A stretch of DNA of 64,000 nt from Epiperipatus broadwayi (lineage: Eukaryota > Onychophora > Udeonychophora > Euonychophora > Peripatidae): positions 10,421,279 through 10,485,278 of the forward strand of contig JAQFVV010012418.1 in assembly GCA_028023455.1 (NCBI GenBank). The letters are read 5' to 3'. Made by a program: the position numbers and the translations under genes. Below the pieces are notes generated by a model that ran no database searches, was not told the origin of the DNA, and saw only the letters and a list, made by a program, of their open reading frames with translations. Position 1 is the first letter of the stretch. Each line of letters opens with the position of its first letter. Below, in pieces: positions 25,529 through 38,388 of this stretch.

Positions 25529-26016
25529 GTATTAATAATAAAGTATTAATGTAATTATTTATACATTGTCTCGTCTCAAAGGCCATGCTTATTTATTTAT
25601 CTATTTGGAAACTATGACCCCATTTACTGTAATTGTTTTTCTCTCTCTCTCTTTGTTTATTTTATTAAATTATTCATTTTCCTTAAAATTTAAGGGATTT
25701 GAATGTTTTTTTCTTTTTATGTGGTATTCAAAATATATCTAGTTATACTGTAGTATAAATCATCAATTGGATGTGCGTGATTTTAATTGTAAATAATTTG
25801 AGCTAGCAGTAGCATTCATGAATAAAAACATCATCATCACATCAGCCATAGCACAAATTGTAGAGAGATGATGTTGAGAGCTACATTTTCCCCATTCAAT
25901 CATTGAGCATTTTCGATTCCATTATAATATATATATATATAAGTCAACAATATTTAGAAAAGCATATCACAAAGCAAACATCTTTTTAGCATTTCTTTAC
26001 AAAAAAAAAAAAACAT

Positions 26017-26124
26017 AAAAAGAACAGTGTTGGTGGCCTAGAGGTTAGCATAGCTGCCTTTCCAGCAGATGGCCCGGGTTCGCTTCCCGGTCAATGCTTT
26101 GACATATAAGAAAAAAGAACAGTG
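26017..26124 (+). mobile_element. tRNA-Glu-derived mini-SINE with 13-bp TSD
   Basis: The body (26030-26111, about 82 bp) lies between two copies of AAAAAGAACAGTG (26017-26029 and 26112-26124). Box A-like GGCCTAGAGGTTAGCATAG and a perfect T arm (CCGGG, loop TTCGCTT, CCCGG) are present. The anticodon stem is CTGC/GCAG with loop CTTTCCA, giving anticodon TTC (Glu). The 3' acceptor strand CAATGC is followed only by TTTGACATATAAG. The short tail is shared with the SINE at 60527-60600, which marks a family. The perfect target duplication argues for LINE-type retroposition and against a resident tRNA gene. Confidence 0.88.
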
Positions 26125-26558
26125 AGCGCTTTTTTGCTAAAATCCTATAGAGTTATAAATATTTGATACTATTGAAATGAAAAAGATGCTTAAATGAGAA
26201 AAATCTATTCACTATTAGACAATTACAAGAACATTTTTAAATAATATAGATTTTGATTATCGCATTATATCACTATCAAAAATATATGTAAATTACTTTC
26301 AATAGCTAACACCTCATATATTGTAAATCATTTTCCATCTTGTTATAATTTTTTATTACAAATAAATGATTGACAAACAAATATATTATTATATTTATCA
26401 GATTATATACTCAAAAATGTAGTTTATTTGACAAAGTTAGATTCTTGAAAATACAAAAATGTAGATTTCATTTTGAAAGAAAGAGTTGCCAAGGAACAGG
26501 AAATTTATAGAGTTGAAATAAAATTCCACAAACTTTAAAGTTTGTGCAATGGCTTTAA
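26125..26558. other. AT-rich sequence without recognisable features
   Basis: Nothing was recognised here. The preceding 25936-26016 is likewise plain apart from a (TA)n run near 25925 and a poly-A run. Confidence 0.5.
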
Positions 26559-26952
26559 TATTACTCTAAATTGTTACATTTTGAATTACAAATGTCAAGC
26601 TCACTCCTCCCACATCATTTACTAAGCTAGAGATTGTCTCTAGCATAGATATAAACTTTAAACTTTAGTTAAAGACTGATATATCTGATTTTTTAAAATT
26701 AAACACACACACACACACGGAGTTAACCTTATTTTTCTTTCTCATGTGTAATATCTTTATAATATACCAAGCAACCTCCACATTTTCACACATTCCTTTA
26801 AAATCATATAAATAAAAATACAACAAAAGACAAATAAATAAAGATAAAATAAAAGGCAAATGTTTATTTTTCTTTTATTATATCTTTATTTATATGATTT
26901 TAAAGGAATGTGTGGAAGTGTGGAGCTTATTTGAAAGATTTATTATTCTAAA
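26559..26952 (-). mobile_element. family-2 ~400-bp repeat, short inverted copy with 12-bp TSD
   Basis: TATTACTCTAAA (26559-26570) and TATTATTCTAAA (26941-26952) flank the unit with one mismatch. Inside, a minus-oriented partial unit (to about 26858) joins an inverted plus-oriented stretch (to 26940). The two form a hairpin around the TTTAAAATCATATAAATAAA block. The unit is the same family as 31120-32540: it shares TACAAATGTCAAGC(T)TA-, AGAGATTGTCTCTAG- and TTTCTCATGTGTAATATCTT-like blocks. The inverted-plus-direct design repeats that of the hammerhead elements. Confidence 0.7.
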
Positions 26953-29900
26953 AACAGGTTATACAATCATCTGGATAATGTTTTCACTAAGGTTAGTTTA
27001 TTGAGGAAAAAAAACCCCTTCAATTTATTGCCATCATACTATTTTTGTATAACTATTTTTTTATACTCACTAAATATAAATATCATTAATGGTTTTTAAA
27101 ATACATAAAAAAATTATTACATTCTCCTAAATAACATCATGTGATTAGTCACATTCTTTTATGTTTTAACAATTGTCTTTAAATAAAGTTTGAATTATGA
27201 TCAATAGAAAATGAAGTAGTCATTATAGCTAAAACAAATAGTTAATAGAAATTGGATAGTATGATATCTAGACACATCTGATTATTTTTCAAGTAGTTCA
27301 TGTATTGATTTGAGATGACTTTTTAGTCTCATCTGCAGTATTTTTTTTTCCTGAAAGATTTTAACATATTGCCTAAATGTTGTTTTTCATTGCATTTTAT
27401 TTTCAAATATATATTTGCAATGAAGACAATTTACATTGGTTTTCTACAGTATGTTTTAAGTTACTTGACATAAATGCATGGCCAATAGAGTGAAATAAAA
27501 AAATATACCACTGAGCATATGATCTTGCTATAATAATTTTATGATCTTATCTTTATATTTTTGAAATAATAAACAAATATTTAAAATTTTTTTTAGTTTT
27601 TTTGTATTATATTAATAGAAGGTCTGCATCTTATTCTCAATAAATGTTGAAAAAAATAGCATTATCTACTAGAGATTTGATGGAAGCAATAGTTATACTG
27701 ATATAACCTACCTTCTAATTTATTAAAAGCACTTAACACATTAAACCCTCTATTGCATCTCAATATTCAAAATCTGCCTTACATGGGTTAGTCAAGTAAT
27801 AAAGTGTCAGCCTCTGGATTTTATAACCCTCTCTACTATTCCATTTTGGGTACTTTCAGAGGGTGAACTTCTTATGAACTTTTGCAATAAGGACATCCAA
27901 TTATTTATATTCAAGTTCTCATTTTTAACTAAAAAGCCAATCTATTTTCTCAAGATGATAACCTTTCAAAATTAAATTGCTGATAATTCTTTTTCTATTA
28001 TTTGCTAACCAAATATGTGAGGATTATGAACACTATTTCTATAATAAATTATTTTTATTTTGCACTCAGAGCATTAAGAAAAATTAATTATTATATTTGT
28101 TGGAATGAGATATGAAATTTTTTCTTTTTCTTTTTAACTGGTTCAAATTACAAGTACTATAATTAAATGAATCACTTTTTGTTGTTGCTTCCTGATGCTA
28201 CTTTATCATAAGCTTTTATTTTAATTGATAGCAGTTCACCATAATATTAAATAAACTTCTATATATAACTAATTCCTATTAAACTTAGCCATAAACTGTT
28301 TTTGATTAACAAGTCAAATTTCAGACATAATAAAAGCAATATATAAATAAAATTTTTGATTATAAAACTGTTTTTGAGTTTTCTTGGAATAAAAGTCATA
28401 TCTATAAAGTTTTTTGATCTTTAAACTAACAAGTCATAGTAACCACTTCTCTATTAGTTGCTTCAATATACTTCAATATAACAATTACAATTATTTTCAG
28501 TTGCTCTGTATGATTTAGTGTAGTGTTAATGTAATAAATTTTGGAAATCCAAGTTTATGGATTGTGGCTTTAACTCTCTTGCATCAGAGTGTTCAAATGT
28601 TATTATGAAATTTCTAGCAATAGATCATCCTTTTTTATTATTACTATTAGCATGTTGCAATGATTAACAATCAGGGCTGAATATTTTTTACAACTTTTTA
28701 TATTTATAAATAATCATAATAAAAGCATTCTTAGTGATACAGTTTTATGTACCCACATCTCAAAATGTTTTTTTAATTTTAAAGATCATATGATTATTAT
28801 ATTTTAAGCTTTTCTACATGTTTTACCTAGACTTAAACATTTTCTATTATAATAAGCTGTTTTAACTTCAAGTAGAAGTTCTATTTTCAAATGTTAACAA
28901 TTTCTGAATAAAAATAGATGTTATCATCTGAATTTTTGTATCATTATTACATGTTGAACAAATCTCCTTTTTTCCTTCGAAGTATTATTATTATCATATT
29001 AAAAGATTACCACTCTCTGATTTAATTAAACATATTATGGCTATGTAGTAATTTGCAATTTTAATAAATTAATCATTGACAAATCTTTTATTAATCATTA
29101 GGTTATTGAACTTTAAATTCAGATCATTATTATGAGACTTCATTATTTTATTATTCTCCAAACACAGAATATTAAGTTTTTAATACAATAAAGTTTGGTA
29201 CAATAAAAGTTTATAGAGCAAAAATATGATATAACCAACTCATTTTCTCACTAAATTAGTATATAAAAAATACTAGAATGACAGATATCTTTTTTCAGTA
29301 AGGCTTAAGTTACTAATTGAATTCTTTTACTTGTTTACTTGTGCATTTAGTAGTAAAATATATTGTAATTATTATTATTATGGTTTAATAACTGTAGATA
29401 CCAGCTTTGACTTTTCGCCTGAAAATTTGAGAAAACTAATGAATACTGTGATAAAAAAAATCCAAACAAAAAAGCTGTAAAACTGTCAAGAATAAAAATG
29501 TGGTAACAGATAGCATTATTTGACTTTAGTTATAAGAGCCCCAAAAGGATTCAGGATCATTTGAAAAAGGTAAATTACAAAAATAATTACAGCCATGAAA
29601 ATAAAATCAAGAGAGAAATCTGAAAGTGAAAAGAATTTTTTATTAGCAAATGGTTTTTTTACTTTTAGAAGATGGTTTAATTTTGCCTATAAGACAGAAA
29701 ACTAGACAAGAATGTAACAACAAGAAAAAAATTCCTCTCAAAAACTTTTAATGAAAATACTATGATGAACATAAATGATTGACATAGATGCTAAATGTTC
29801 AAGATATATTAGAGCCCTACTGAAAATCTGAGTTTGTTAGCTGATTACCATTATGCTAAAGCATTTCTAAGTGAAGGTAAAATGTTTTTTTGAAAGTGTA

Positions 29901-30117
29901 AGTTTATTTTTACTTTTAGAAAATTGTTGTCATTTTTACTGTAAGAATAATATAGACCTAGACTATAGCACCAAGGAAAAAAACAATTAAGAGAGATACT
30001 ACAATTGTGAATTTTTGTTAAGATAAGTTGTAATTAGAGGGGATTTGAACACATACTTCTAAGCACCCTTTAGTCATCCACTTTATCTTATATATCTGAT
30101 ACACATAGTCACATACA
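26953..30117. other. AT-rich sequence without recognisable genes
   Basis: I found no coding motif, RNA gene or obvious repeat boundary in this 3.2 kb. Confidence 0.45.
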
Positions 30118-30220
30118 TGCAAAAAAGATAAATGATTTCTATATACATATTTTGCAATGAACCAGCTGGTCCAGATCATCATCTCCCACACATACATATA
30201 TAATCAGTACTCAGTTTAAA
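30118..30220 (-). repeat. family-2 repeat fragment
   Basis: Blocks GAACCAGC, TGGTCCAG.TCA and CTC.CACA.ATA match the minus-oriented unit at about 31680-31750. The part carrying the hammerhead-like core is deleted here. Confidence 0.55.
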
Positions 30221-31119
30221 TTAAGATAGAAAATCTTCAAACTTTAATGGACAGGCTTCAATCTTCTCTGCTCTTCAACTCTTCAACCATCCATATCTTT
30301 TAAAATCTGACAATGATGACATGTTCGAAGCACGTATTTGCCAATTTGGTTTGTTTTATGCTTTTTAAAAGTCTATTCTGACTTTCATTAAAAATTGAAT
30401 GGTCTAGTAAGCATAGCAGTAAATTTTATATATTTTCCATACTATATATTTTTATTTATTTAAAGGGCTGAATTTGAGTAGTAATTTTGATCTAAGCAAT
30501 GGACTTGGAACTGGATTCTCTCTACATGTGTATCGTGGATGTAACTTACAATGAACAAGCGATATAATGAATGATCTTATGAAAACAATTATTCATTATG
30601 CCGGATCTCACTATATATATATATAATGACCTATGAAATTCATAATGAGTGCTGTTTGAATATTTCTTTTTATATGTTTTAATATCAAATTTTAAATATT
30701 TTTCTTACATATACATTCCTTTAATGATTGTCTTGTACCTTTTGATCAAGTATTTAAAATAAATTAATATTAAATTGCATAATTCTTCGCCAAAAATAAA
30801 TTGCAACTTTTTAAATTAAAGAAATTTGTCGATTTAAACAGGAACAAATTTTAAATTGCCAAAACATAATTTTTTAGCGATAAAAATATATTTGCTAATT
30901 AAAATGAATTTTTTTATCATGGAATTTTAGTTTCATATGTCTAACCAAAAGGTTTATTTGGTAACAAATATTAATGCGCTATGACAGATTGGAATTTGAG
31001 TCCAAGAGATTATATTCTGATATTTATATGCTTAAAGTTAAAAACAAAATTTTATATGAAATGGCTCTTAAGAGCTTAAATATTTATAAGCTTGAATAAA
31101 TTGTTTGAAATGGTAGGCA
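30221..31119. other. AT-rich sequence, no supported gene
   Basis: Slightly less AT-rich around 30240-30560, but no protein or RNA family is recognisable. Confidence 0.45.
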
Positions 31120-31680
31120 AAGAAAAACTATCGCCATTGTAAATGTAATATTGTCAATGAGCAATGATACACAGAATGTTAATACGTGAACATGTACACA
31201 TTTTATAAATGTATTAAATAACTTCCTCAACCATCACACATTCTTTTGAACACATACGAATAAAGACACGATAAAAGACAAATGACCCTCAAGATGCATT
31301 TATTGCCGAACTAATATTAGCAAGGTTCACTATCTATCATATAATATATATATAGTATTTATCAATAATTAATTGATATACTTTGATTTATAAATATCAA
31401 ATTTATTCTACCACAACTTTGACACAATTCACTCTACATAAATCTAGTAATAATTATCACTAATCATTTATTAAACTAGGGATTATCTCTAGCCCAGATA
31501 TAAACTTTGAACTCTTGTTAGAGACTAATATATCTGACTTTTTAATTAAACACATACATGGAGTTATTCACATCTCTTTCTCATGTGTAATATCTTTTAT
31601 CATTGTATTAAATAACCTCCACACCACCAATATTTTTTTGAAAACATAAATATATACACAATAAAAAACAAATAACTCCT

Positions 31681-31728
31681 GAGATGAATTTCATGCTGAA
31701 CCAGCATTCATCCATTGGTCCAGGTCAC
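31681..31728 (-). ncRNA. decayed hammerhead-like motif (family 2)
   Basis: On the minus strand: ..GGACCAA, TGGATGA (core, C3 and U4 changed), a 5-bp stem ATGCT/AGCAT with loop GGTTC, GAAA, then ATTCATC as a minimal stem III with its cleavage base. Stem I is not conserved. Inactive if it ever was a ribozyme. Confidence 0.45.
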
Positions 31729-32169
31729 TATCTCTCACATATATCTTAATCATATGTACAGTGTTTATTTAACAGAGAATTGTTACATTTTGATTTACAA
31801 GTGTCAAACTTATTCTACTCACACTTTTAACACAATCCATTCTAAATAAATATAACAATGTGAGAAGAAGTGGAAGTTATTTGATACATTTATAAAAGAT
31901 ATTATATATGGGAAAGAGAAATGTGAAAAATTCCATGTGTGTGTTTAATTAAAAAGACAAATTAATTAATTTTTAACAAAGGTTTAAAGTTCATATCTGG
32001 GTTAGAGATAATCTCTAGTTTAGTAAATAATTTCTGATAATCATTTTAGTATTTATGTAGAGTGGGTTGTTTCAAAGTGGTGAGTAAAATAAAGTTTGAT
32101 ACTTGTAAATCAAAATATAATTCACTATTAAATAAATCTGTACATATAATAAAGATTTATATGAGGGAT

Positions 32170-32225
32170 AGTAATGTGGGTAAACTGATGAACGTTAATG
32201 CAGCATGAAATGAATTTGGGTGATT
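32170..32225 (+). ncRNA. decayed hammerhead-like motif (family 2)
   Basis: CTGATGA (32185-32191) is intact, followed by a degenerate stem II, GAAA (32207-32210) and TGAATT, then TTGGGT. That 3' strand would pair with the ACC(C)AA seen upstream of the core in sister units. Each unit alone is broken; the pattern is clear only when copies are compared. Confidence 0.45.
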
Positions 32226-32540
32226 ATTTATTTTTATTGTATTTTATTCATATGTTTTCAAAAATGATGTGGTGGTTATTTAATACGTTTATAAAAATAT
32301 TATATATGAAAAAAAGAGAAATTTAAATATCTCCATATGAGTAGGTGTTTAATTAAAAAGTCAGACATATTAATCTTTAACAAGGGTTTAAAATTTATAT
32401 TTGGTCTAGAGATAATCTCTAGTTTAATAAGTGATTAGTGATAATTTATTACTATATTTATCTAGAGTAAACTGTATCAAAGTTGTGGGTATAATAAGTT
32501 TGACACTTATAAAGCAAAATGTAACATTTTAACATTATAA

Positions 32541-33099
32541 GCAGGATTGGTAGAGAGGGGATAAAATCTTTCAGACAATGTATTTTCTTTTTAGTATGTA
32601 GAGATCAATATAATTCTACATATATTTTAAAATTACATAAGAAATATCTTTTTTTAGTTAGTCTCCACAAATTAATCTGAAGGCTTCATTCAAAAAATAA
32701 TACACTTTCACAGTGTATAATCTAACCATAAATACATTAGCCGTATCTTATCGATATCCTATACAATAAAAACATTAAGGTTATATTTTATTTTATAAAA
32801 AAGTGCAGCATTATTGTATTATCTTTTTTTAATAAAATAAACTTTCTTAATGCAAATTATGTTTAAGTATTAACACATGGATAGAAAAATAAAAATTATA
32901 GCAAGTGATCCATAGCTTATAAAAAATATAGTCATTATGATTAGTGTTTGAGGGCAGATAAAATAATTTAGTTGTATGTAGATGAAAGTATAATTTATAT
33001 CATTCTAAAGTAATGAAAAACTAAAAAATATATTGTTCTGCCAAATTTTTCCCATTGTACTTTTAAGTAAATATTTTAGGGCAAACAACTATGTATTGT
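32541..33099. other. AT-rich sequence without recognisable features
   Basis: Nothing was recognised. Confidence 0.45.
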
Positions 33100-34600
33100 A
33101 CCACTGTTTATTATTATTTTTAAGAACATTGTATTTTTTATTGGTGAAAATTACAGAGCATCAAGTAAGCCCCATGGTTCTAAGAGTGTAAATAATTACT
33201 ATGGAATTATTTAAAAATTTTAATATTTTTCTTAAGCAATTGTTTAAGATTATTTGCTTCCATAATACAAATTGTCTTGAAGATGAGAAGTAGGAACAGG
33301 TTTAAAAAATGTGTATTTGGATGACTATTACAAAAGATACATATGGGTTCCAGATTTAATTTAAAATGGTTAATGAGAAATTTTTTTTGTAGGAATTGTT
33401 TTAAGTAATAAGTTAAACAGAAATTTCAGCCATGATTGAGGAACACACATATTTTGAAATCTGTTAATGTTTTGGCAAATGAAAGGGTTGAGCATGGATG
33501 TCTGTTTTAGGATATATAATTTTTTTCAAATCATTAAATGAAAAACCAATCAAAGATTTGATGTTATAATTATTTCACAAGTGTGATCAGTAAAAAAATA
33601 ATGATTTGAATATGGAAGTTCAGTAAGCAATTTTATAGGTGGAGGTGAGGATTGGACTAATTATGGTTGTAAAGTACATCTTAGTTCTAATATAGAACAC
33701 AAATGATTGAAGACATATTAGATTAAGATCATCTTTACAAATAGGAAAACAAACACTTGTAATAGAAGGATGTGATGTTGATTCTCAGATGTATGATTTT
33801 ATTGTGGTCATAATATTTTTAACAGTAGTTCTTAAAAGATGCATTCGTGGACTATAGTAAGTGAGAATAACACCCAAAATATAACAATATGAACATTTAC
33901 TATAGGTTAAAGCAATTTTGGGAAGAAGGCATTTATTTTTGTATTGAACTAGTCTATGACCAGATGATTTAGATGATGGCTTAATTGTATTTTACATATG
34001 TTGATTGAAATTCTGAGAAAAAATGAGTGTGACCTGTGAAAAATGAAGGTAAAGTTTGATCTGCAGCTATCTGTCACATAGATGACTTACATACTTGCAT
34101 TGTAGATCATGTTAGTGTTTTAAATTTGTTGAGAATATGAAGACTAAGAGGAATGTTTTGCAGATTTCAGAAGACTATCAGGACATCAACAACAAAGGAT
34201 ATCACTTTAACAATAGTGCCAAGGAGAGAAAGGAAAAGACCTTCATGCACTGTTCAATTTCTTTAATCATGGGGTTTATATCTATATTGCAAATAGTAAT
34301 GGAGCAAGTGCTGAGTTCTGTGGAATACCTCAGCTAAGTTTAAAAGGAGAAGAGAGGTACATTGTAATTTATAAGCATGATAATTCTAATTGATAAGATA
34401 ATTTTTTATGGTCGTAATTAAATGTTTATGGTTTGGAAGATACTTACTTACTGTGCTAAACAAGTATTCCCAGTTTACCAGATCAAAAGCAGCCTTAAAA
34501 TTAATCTGACATGTGACAAAATTTTTTAACTCCAAAAAGAGGGAACATAAGCATCTACTGTTATATTTTAAAAGGGAAAAATACATTTTCAAAATAAAAT
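33100..34600 (-). pseudogene. LINE reverse transcriptase remnant (Jockey/CR1-type)
   Basis: Reading the minus strand from 34592: FLELKNFVTCQINFKAAFDL then VNWEYLF corresponds to the RT motif 'DFKAAFD.VN...L'. Further on (about 34331-34287) GIPQNSALAPLLFAI matches 'G.PQGS.LSPLLF'. FVVDVLIVF (about 34200-34174) stands where 'YADD' belongs, with the catalytic Asp pair changed. The three motifs are in the right order and spacing but in different frames, so several frameshifts and stops have accumulated. Lower coordinates (down to about 33100) contain weak Cys/His-bearing stretches that may be the C-terminus. The motif order is well supported; the clade is a guess. Confidence 0.7.
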
Positions 34601-36151
34601 TTCAAAAGACCATTTAACTTTACTTATTTTTTGTCCCAGTTGATATTTTTATTATATTATAAAAGTAAAAATTTTAATTGTGAAAAATGATCATCAAATC
34701 TTCATTGCCAGTATTTAACACTCTAATAATTGATAAAGAAATGATCAACTTTCTAAGCACGCATTCACATTTTCATATAAAATTTGCCAACTTTATTTTA
34801 AAAATTATATCACAAACACAAAATAACCCTTGATCATCATTTTACTTAAAAAATGACCGGAAAGTTATGACTGTAAATATTAAGTACTGAAATGAAAGCA
34901 AATTATTGAATTAGAGTCTACATAAAATATGATGCCTCACCATCATTAATAAATATCAAATCATATTGCAATACTGATTAATTCATAACCCTTTCTGTCC
35001 AGCTAATAAAAGCTAGATTTCAATTTACTAACTATAATGGATAATATGTTAAATTGGTTATAGTCAAGCTATGAGAATAAAAATTCTACACATACTCATT
35101 ACCTAAAACAATTTCCAAGGTTTATTCAGCTGGGCTCAAAACATAAGTCTGTATGGTAATACATGTGCTATTAGCTATGCCATTTAATTCCATGAGCAGT
35201 CAACCTTTCTCATTAGATAAATATTAACTTTATACTTTTTAATTCATAACGTTTAGGTTTATTTAATCCTCATTCCTATATTTGTTTTAAATTAATCTAT
35301 GTATAATACCTTATTTTTATTTACGCTCATATATTGCTTAAATATAAAAGTATAAATATATCACCATATAAACTAGGTATGACAGGTTTATTGCAATATT
35401 ATCAAATATTATTAATATTATTTTTATAAAAATTTTACCAATTTAAAACTATTTAATTATGTAATTTTTTGTCACATATATTCTCCTCCTAAAATCTCAA
35501 TCTATTCAAACTTGTTGATTCAGCATATAAGTTATTTGAAACTTAAATAAAAAGTAAATTCTCCCACTTCTAGATAGTTAAAAGCAAATGTTTATATATT
35601 TTATCTAAAATATATACTGTATGTATTTATTTATTTATAAAAATCTTATTTTTGTTATGGAATATTGTTAATCAATAATACATTTTTATTTATTATTGTG
35701 GGAGTAATTAAATTTAAATATAAATACAATTTTATTTGTTATTTTTTTTTTATTCACAGAATTAATTAATTAATTGACTGTGACAACTTACTGACAATTT
35801 AAAAGCAAATGTATAAATATTAAAAATTAATACTCAAATATTTTAATGAATAATCTTTTTTATGACTGAATCGGCAAAAATCCAATTAGAGTAGTCGGCA
35901 TATAATTCCTAAACAGCAATAAGAAGATAACAAAAAACTATTTCTATTTTTAAATTAATATTTATGGAGTTAGAATTACATTGGATTATTTTAGACTATA
36001 ACAATAGTATAATCATTATTTGATTTAATAAAATTGGAATTTGTAATTTTTCTCATAAAATTTAGAAAAAAATAGTTTGATTTATAGGGACAACATATTG
36101 ATATTATTAGTAGTATTAATATATGCATATCCATGATATATATATATATAT
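34601..36151. other. AT-rich sequence, no supported gene
   Basis: No recognisable gene. The stretch ends in a (TA)n tract (about 36136-36151) that is the insertion target of the next element. Confidence 0.45.
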
Positions 36152-37770
36152 TGTACTGGGTCAAACCGCTGAAACCACCTACTTATACATATATATAAGT
36201 TTTGGCTGGTTTCAAACTCCTTCCTAATACATTTATAATCTTATAAATGTTACGTGGATGAACTGGCACGTTCGAGCAAAATGGGCGATCTTATTGATAG
36301 CATTAACTATCAACAATGGCCCATCTCTGCTGCTAGATTCAAACCCCTACTATCCAAATACTTTATTTGTTTTGGGGTAAACCCCAGGGCACCAGCTAGT
36401 CTGAAGACTAACGTATTCGGGCAGTAGGCTCATAATCCAGCGCTCAAAACAATTCCCTTAACTAGTTCAGTCTAATTTTAATCAATAATAAAATATTGGT
36501 AAGAAAAGATCGATAAAAAGAATTGACCAACAGATAAAGTTTAAATTTAAAGACAATTTATTAACTAACATTAATTTACTAAATTTAAACATCTTTATAA
36601 TTTAATATAATACACACACATTATAAATTAACATTTCTAAACTAGTTTAAATATTCTTGTAGATTTTAATAATAGAACACTGGTATTTATCTAATTTAAC
36701 TAATAACAATGATATAATGATCACGCACATATTAACTCATATATCACTCACAAATATAATAATAAAGCATTAATAGCATTTGAAACTTAAACACACATAT
36801 CAATAGTTCATTTTATGTATGATAAAGTTCATATAATTTGAATCTTGAATATTTACGAATTACAACGGTGGCTACTACGTATAAATAATAATAAATAAAT
36901 GTTTACCTAGAATTTTTGGAACGTGGATATTGCTTATTGTTGGCTGCTTCTGATGGATTATATCTAACCGGTTAGATTTGGATGTTTCTTGAAGAGATTT
37001 TATGCGAATCCATTGGCTTTATTCTTGAAGACAGTTGAACGTTTGACAGAGGATTTCTGAGTTGTTATGCAGACATTATTTCACAGGCAGGTTTTGATGA
37101 TCTTGTTGGACTAAAAAGGCTGAAGCATGAGCGTATATTTCCAAAAGCTGCTCACCAATGCATTTTTGTTTCCGAATACTTAATAGAAATGCACAAGACT
37201 GTCACTGAAAACTAGACTGAAAAAACTGACTCAATTCATTGTTCGATAACAAAAAAAAATCTATTTATACCTGCGACGTGTTGTCCATGTAATATCCTCT
37301 GGCAAATATCTGTTGTCAAATTTCATTGGTAATTAATCCTATGACAACATGTTTTTTGATTGATTGTTTAATTAGTAGTAGCTATTTCAAAACGTGTTGT
37401 TTTCATATCTTTAATTAGTAGCGCACCGCTGTGTTTTTTTTAAAATATATTTTTCATTTATTTTACATTCGCATGCACATATATAATTTTACTCTATACA
37501 TCAAAACTAGTTTTAGTACTATTTTTTTTTTTATTCAATTCGAATGAAAAGAGATTTGTATTTTGAAGCTTTTAATTTATAATAATAACACTCTTTAACT
37601 TTTATGAACTCTTAGTTTTATCTTTTCTAAACAAAACTCCCCCTCTCCCCTTTTAATCAATTAATTTCTATTTTTTTTTCAAACTCTTTTACGAAAGATT
37701 TTAATAATAAATAATTTTTTTTTTTAGACAAAATTATTTTATATACACGTGCCAATTTGGCCTTGGCACA
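36152..37770 (+). mobile_element. solo LTR inserted in (TA)n
   Basis: The block starts TGTACTGGGTCAAACC directly after a (TA)n run and ends GGCCTTGGCACA directly before ATATATATA. It therefore has TG...CA ends, and ATAT(AT) occurs on both sides as a possible target duplication. Base composition changes sharply at both borders: 36250-36460 is much richer in GC than the neighbourhood. No internal protein is recognisable, so I interpret it as a solo LTR of about 1.6 kb. A second copy for confirmation is not in the window. Confidence 0.55.
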
Positions 37771-38388
37771 ATATATATAAATATAAACATGTAATTTCAC
37801 AATGGCAAATATTAATTTTTGAAATGAAATGAATCATAATCAGTAAATGTCTATTAGATTATCAAAATAGAAAAAAAATTCTATTTTTTATTACTTTGAA
37901 GTTTATAACATTTATTGAGTTATATAAACAGAATACATTTTTTTTGCTTTCCAAGTATGTTTATAATAAAATATAAAAAAGTAAGACAAATATATTTGTA
38001 GCAAATATGTGAATGCAGAAAATTTGCCACTTATAGCTCCAATGGCTGTAATTTGATATAAATACTGAACTAAGTTGAAAAAAATGTGTTAGGGATTGTG
38101 ATTGGTCAACTGAAGATTGCTTGTTTACATATGAAATACATTTTAAGTAGCCATTTATTTTTCAGATAGCTTTATTCATATGTTTCAAGAATTTATGGTA
38201 GAATGTTTAGTTTTAAATATATATAAAAATAAAAATTGGGAAAAAAATGAAGTTGGATTAATTATATCATGTGTTTACATTTAATTGAAAAAAATAAATA
38301 TATTATTCTTTATTTGGATTTATTGTTTATATCTAAGTAGGAAAGATACTAAATTCTTCAGCTTTAAAGTAATTAATAATAATCATTA
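37771..38388. other. AT-rich sequence upstream of the PLE fragment
   Basis: No coding motif was seen; the rest of the Penelope-like element is not recognisable here. Confidence 0.4.

Larger units (their letters stand above)
20500..25935 (+). mobile_element. decayed LTR retrotransposon (approximate extent)
   Basis: Sequence at about 20580-20645 resembles 25865-25925: both contain GATGATGTTGAGAG-like and GATTCCAT blocks, as expected of the ends of paired LTRs. The upstream copy is followed by a primer-binding-site-like TGGATGCCCAA (20648). Coiled-coil gag-like frames lie at 21459-21904. A purine tract precedes a TG dinucleotide at 25528. No reverse transcriptase or integrase was found, so the copy is deleted, non-autonomous, or an assembly of two elements: a TATA-bearing LTR-like block at about 24177-24560 does not fit a single simple element. 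It was interrupted by the hammerhead element at 22757-23978. Confidence 0.45.
31120..32540. repeat. family-2 ~400-bp repeat array, two units minus then two units plus
   Basis: Two partial-to-full units in minus orientation (about 31120-31425 and 31426-31860) meet two plus-oriented units (about 31865-32260 and 32261-32540). Anchors are TGATACATTTATAAAAGATA near 31880 and its counterpart near 32281, about 400 bp apart. The CTAGAGATAATCTCTAG hairpin motif recurs in each unit. Units differ by roughly 20%, so this family is older than the hammerhead repeats at 22.8-24.0 kb. No ORF is present. A hammerhead-like core is visible in three of the units. Confidence 0.8.

Noticed and set aside
26027-26100. 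Functional tRNA-Glu gene
   Set aside because: Perfect 13-bp target duplication, mismatches in the D stem and a shared non-tRNA tail indicate a SINE.
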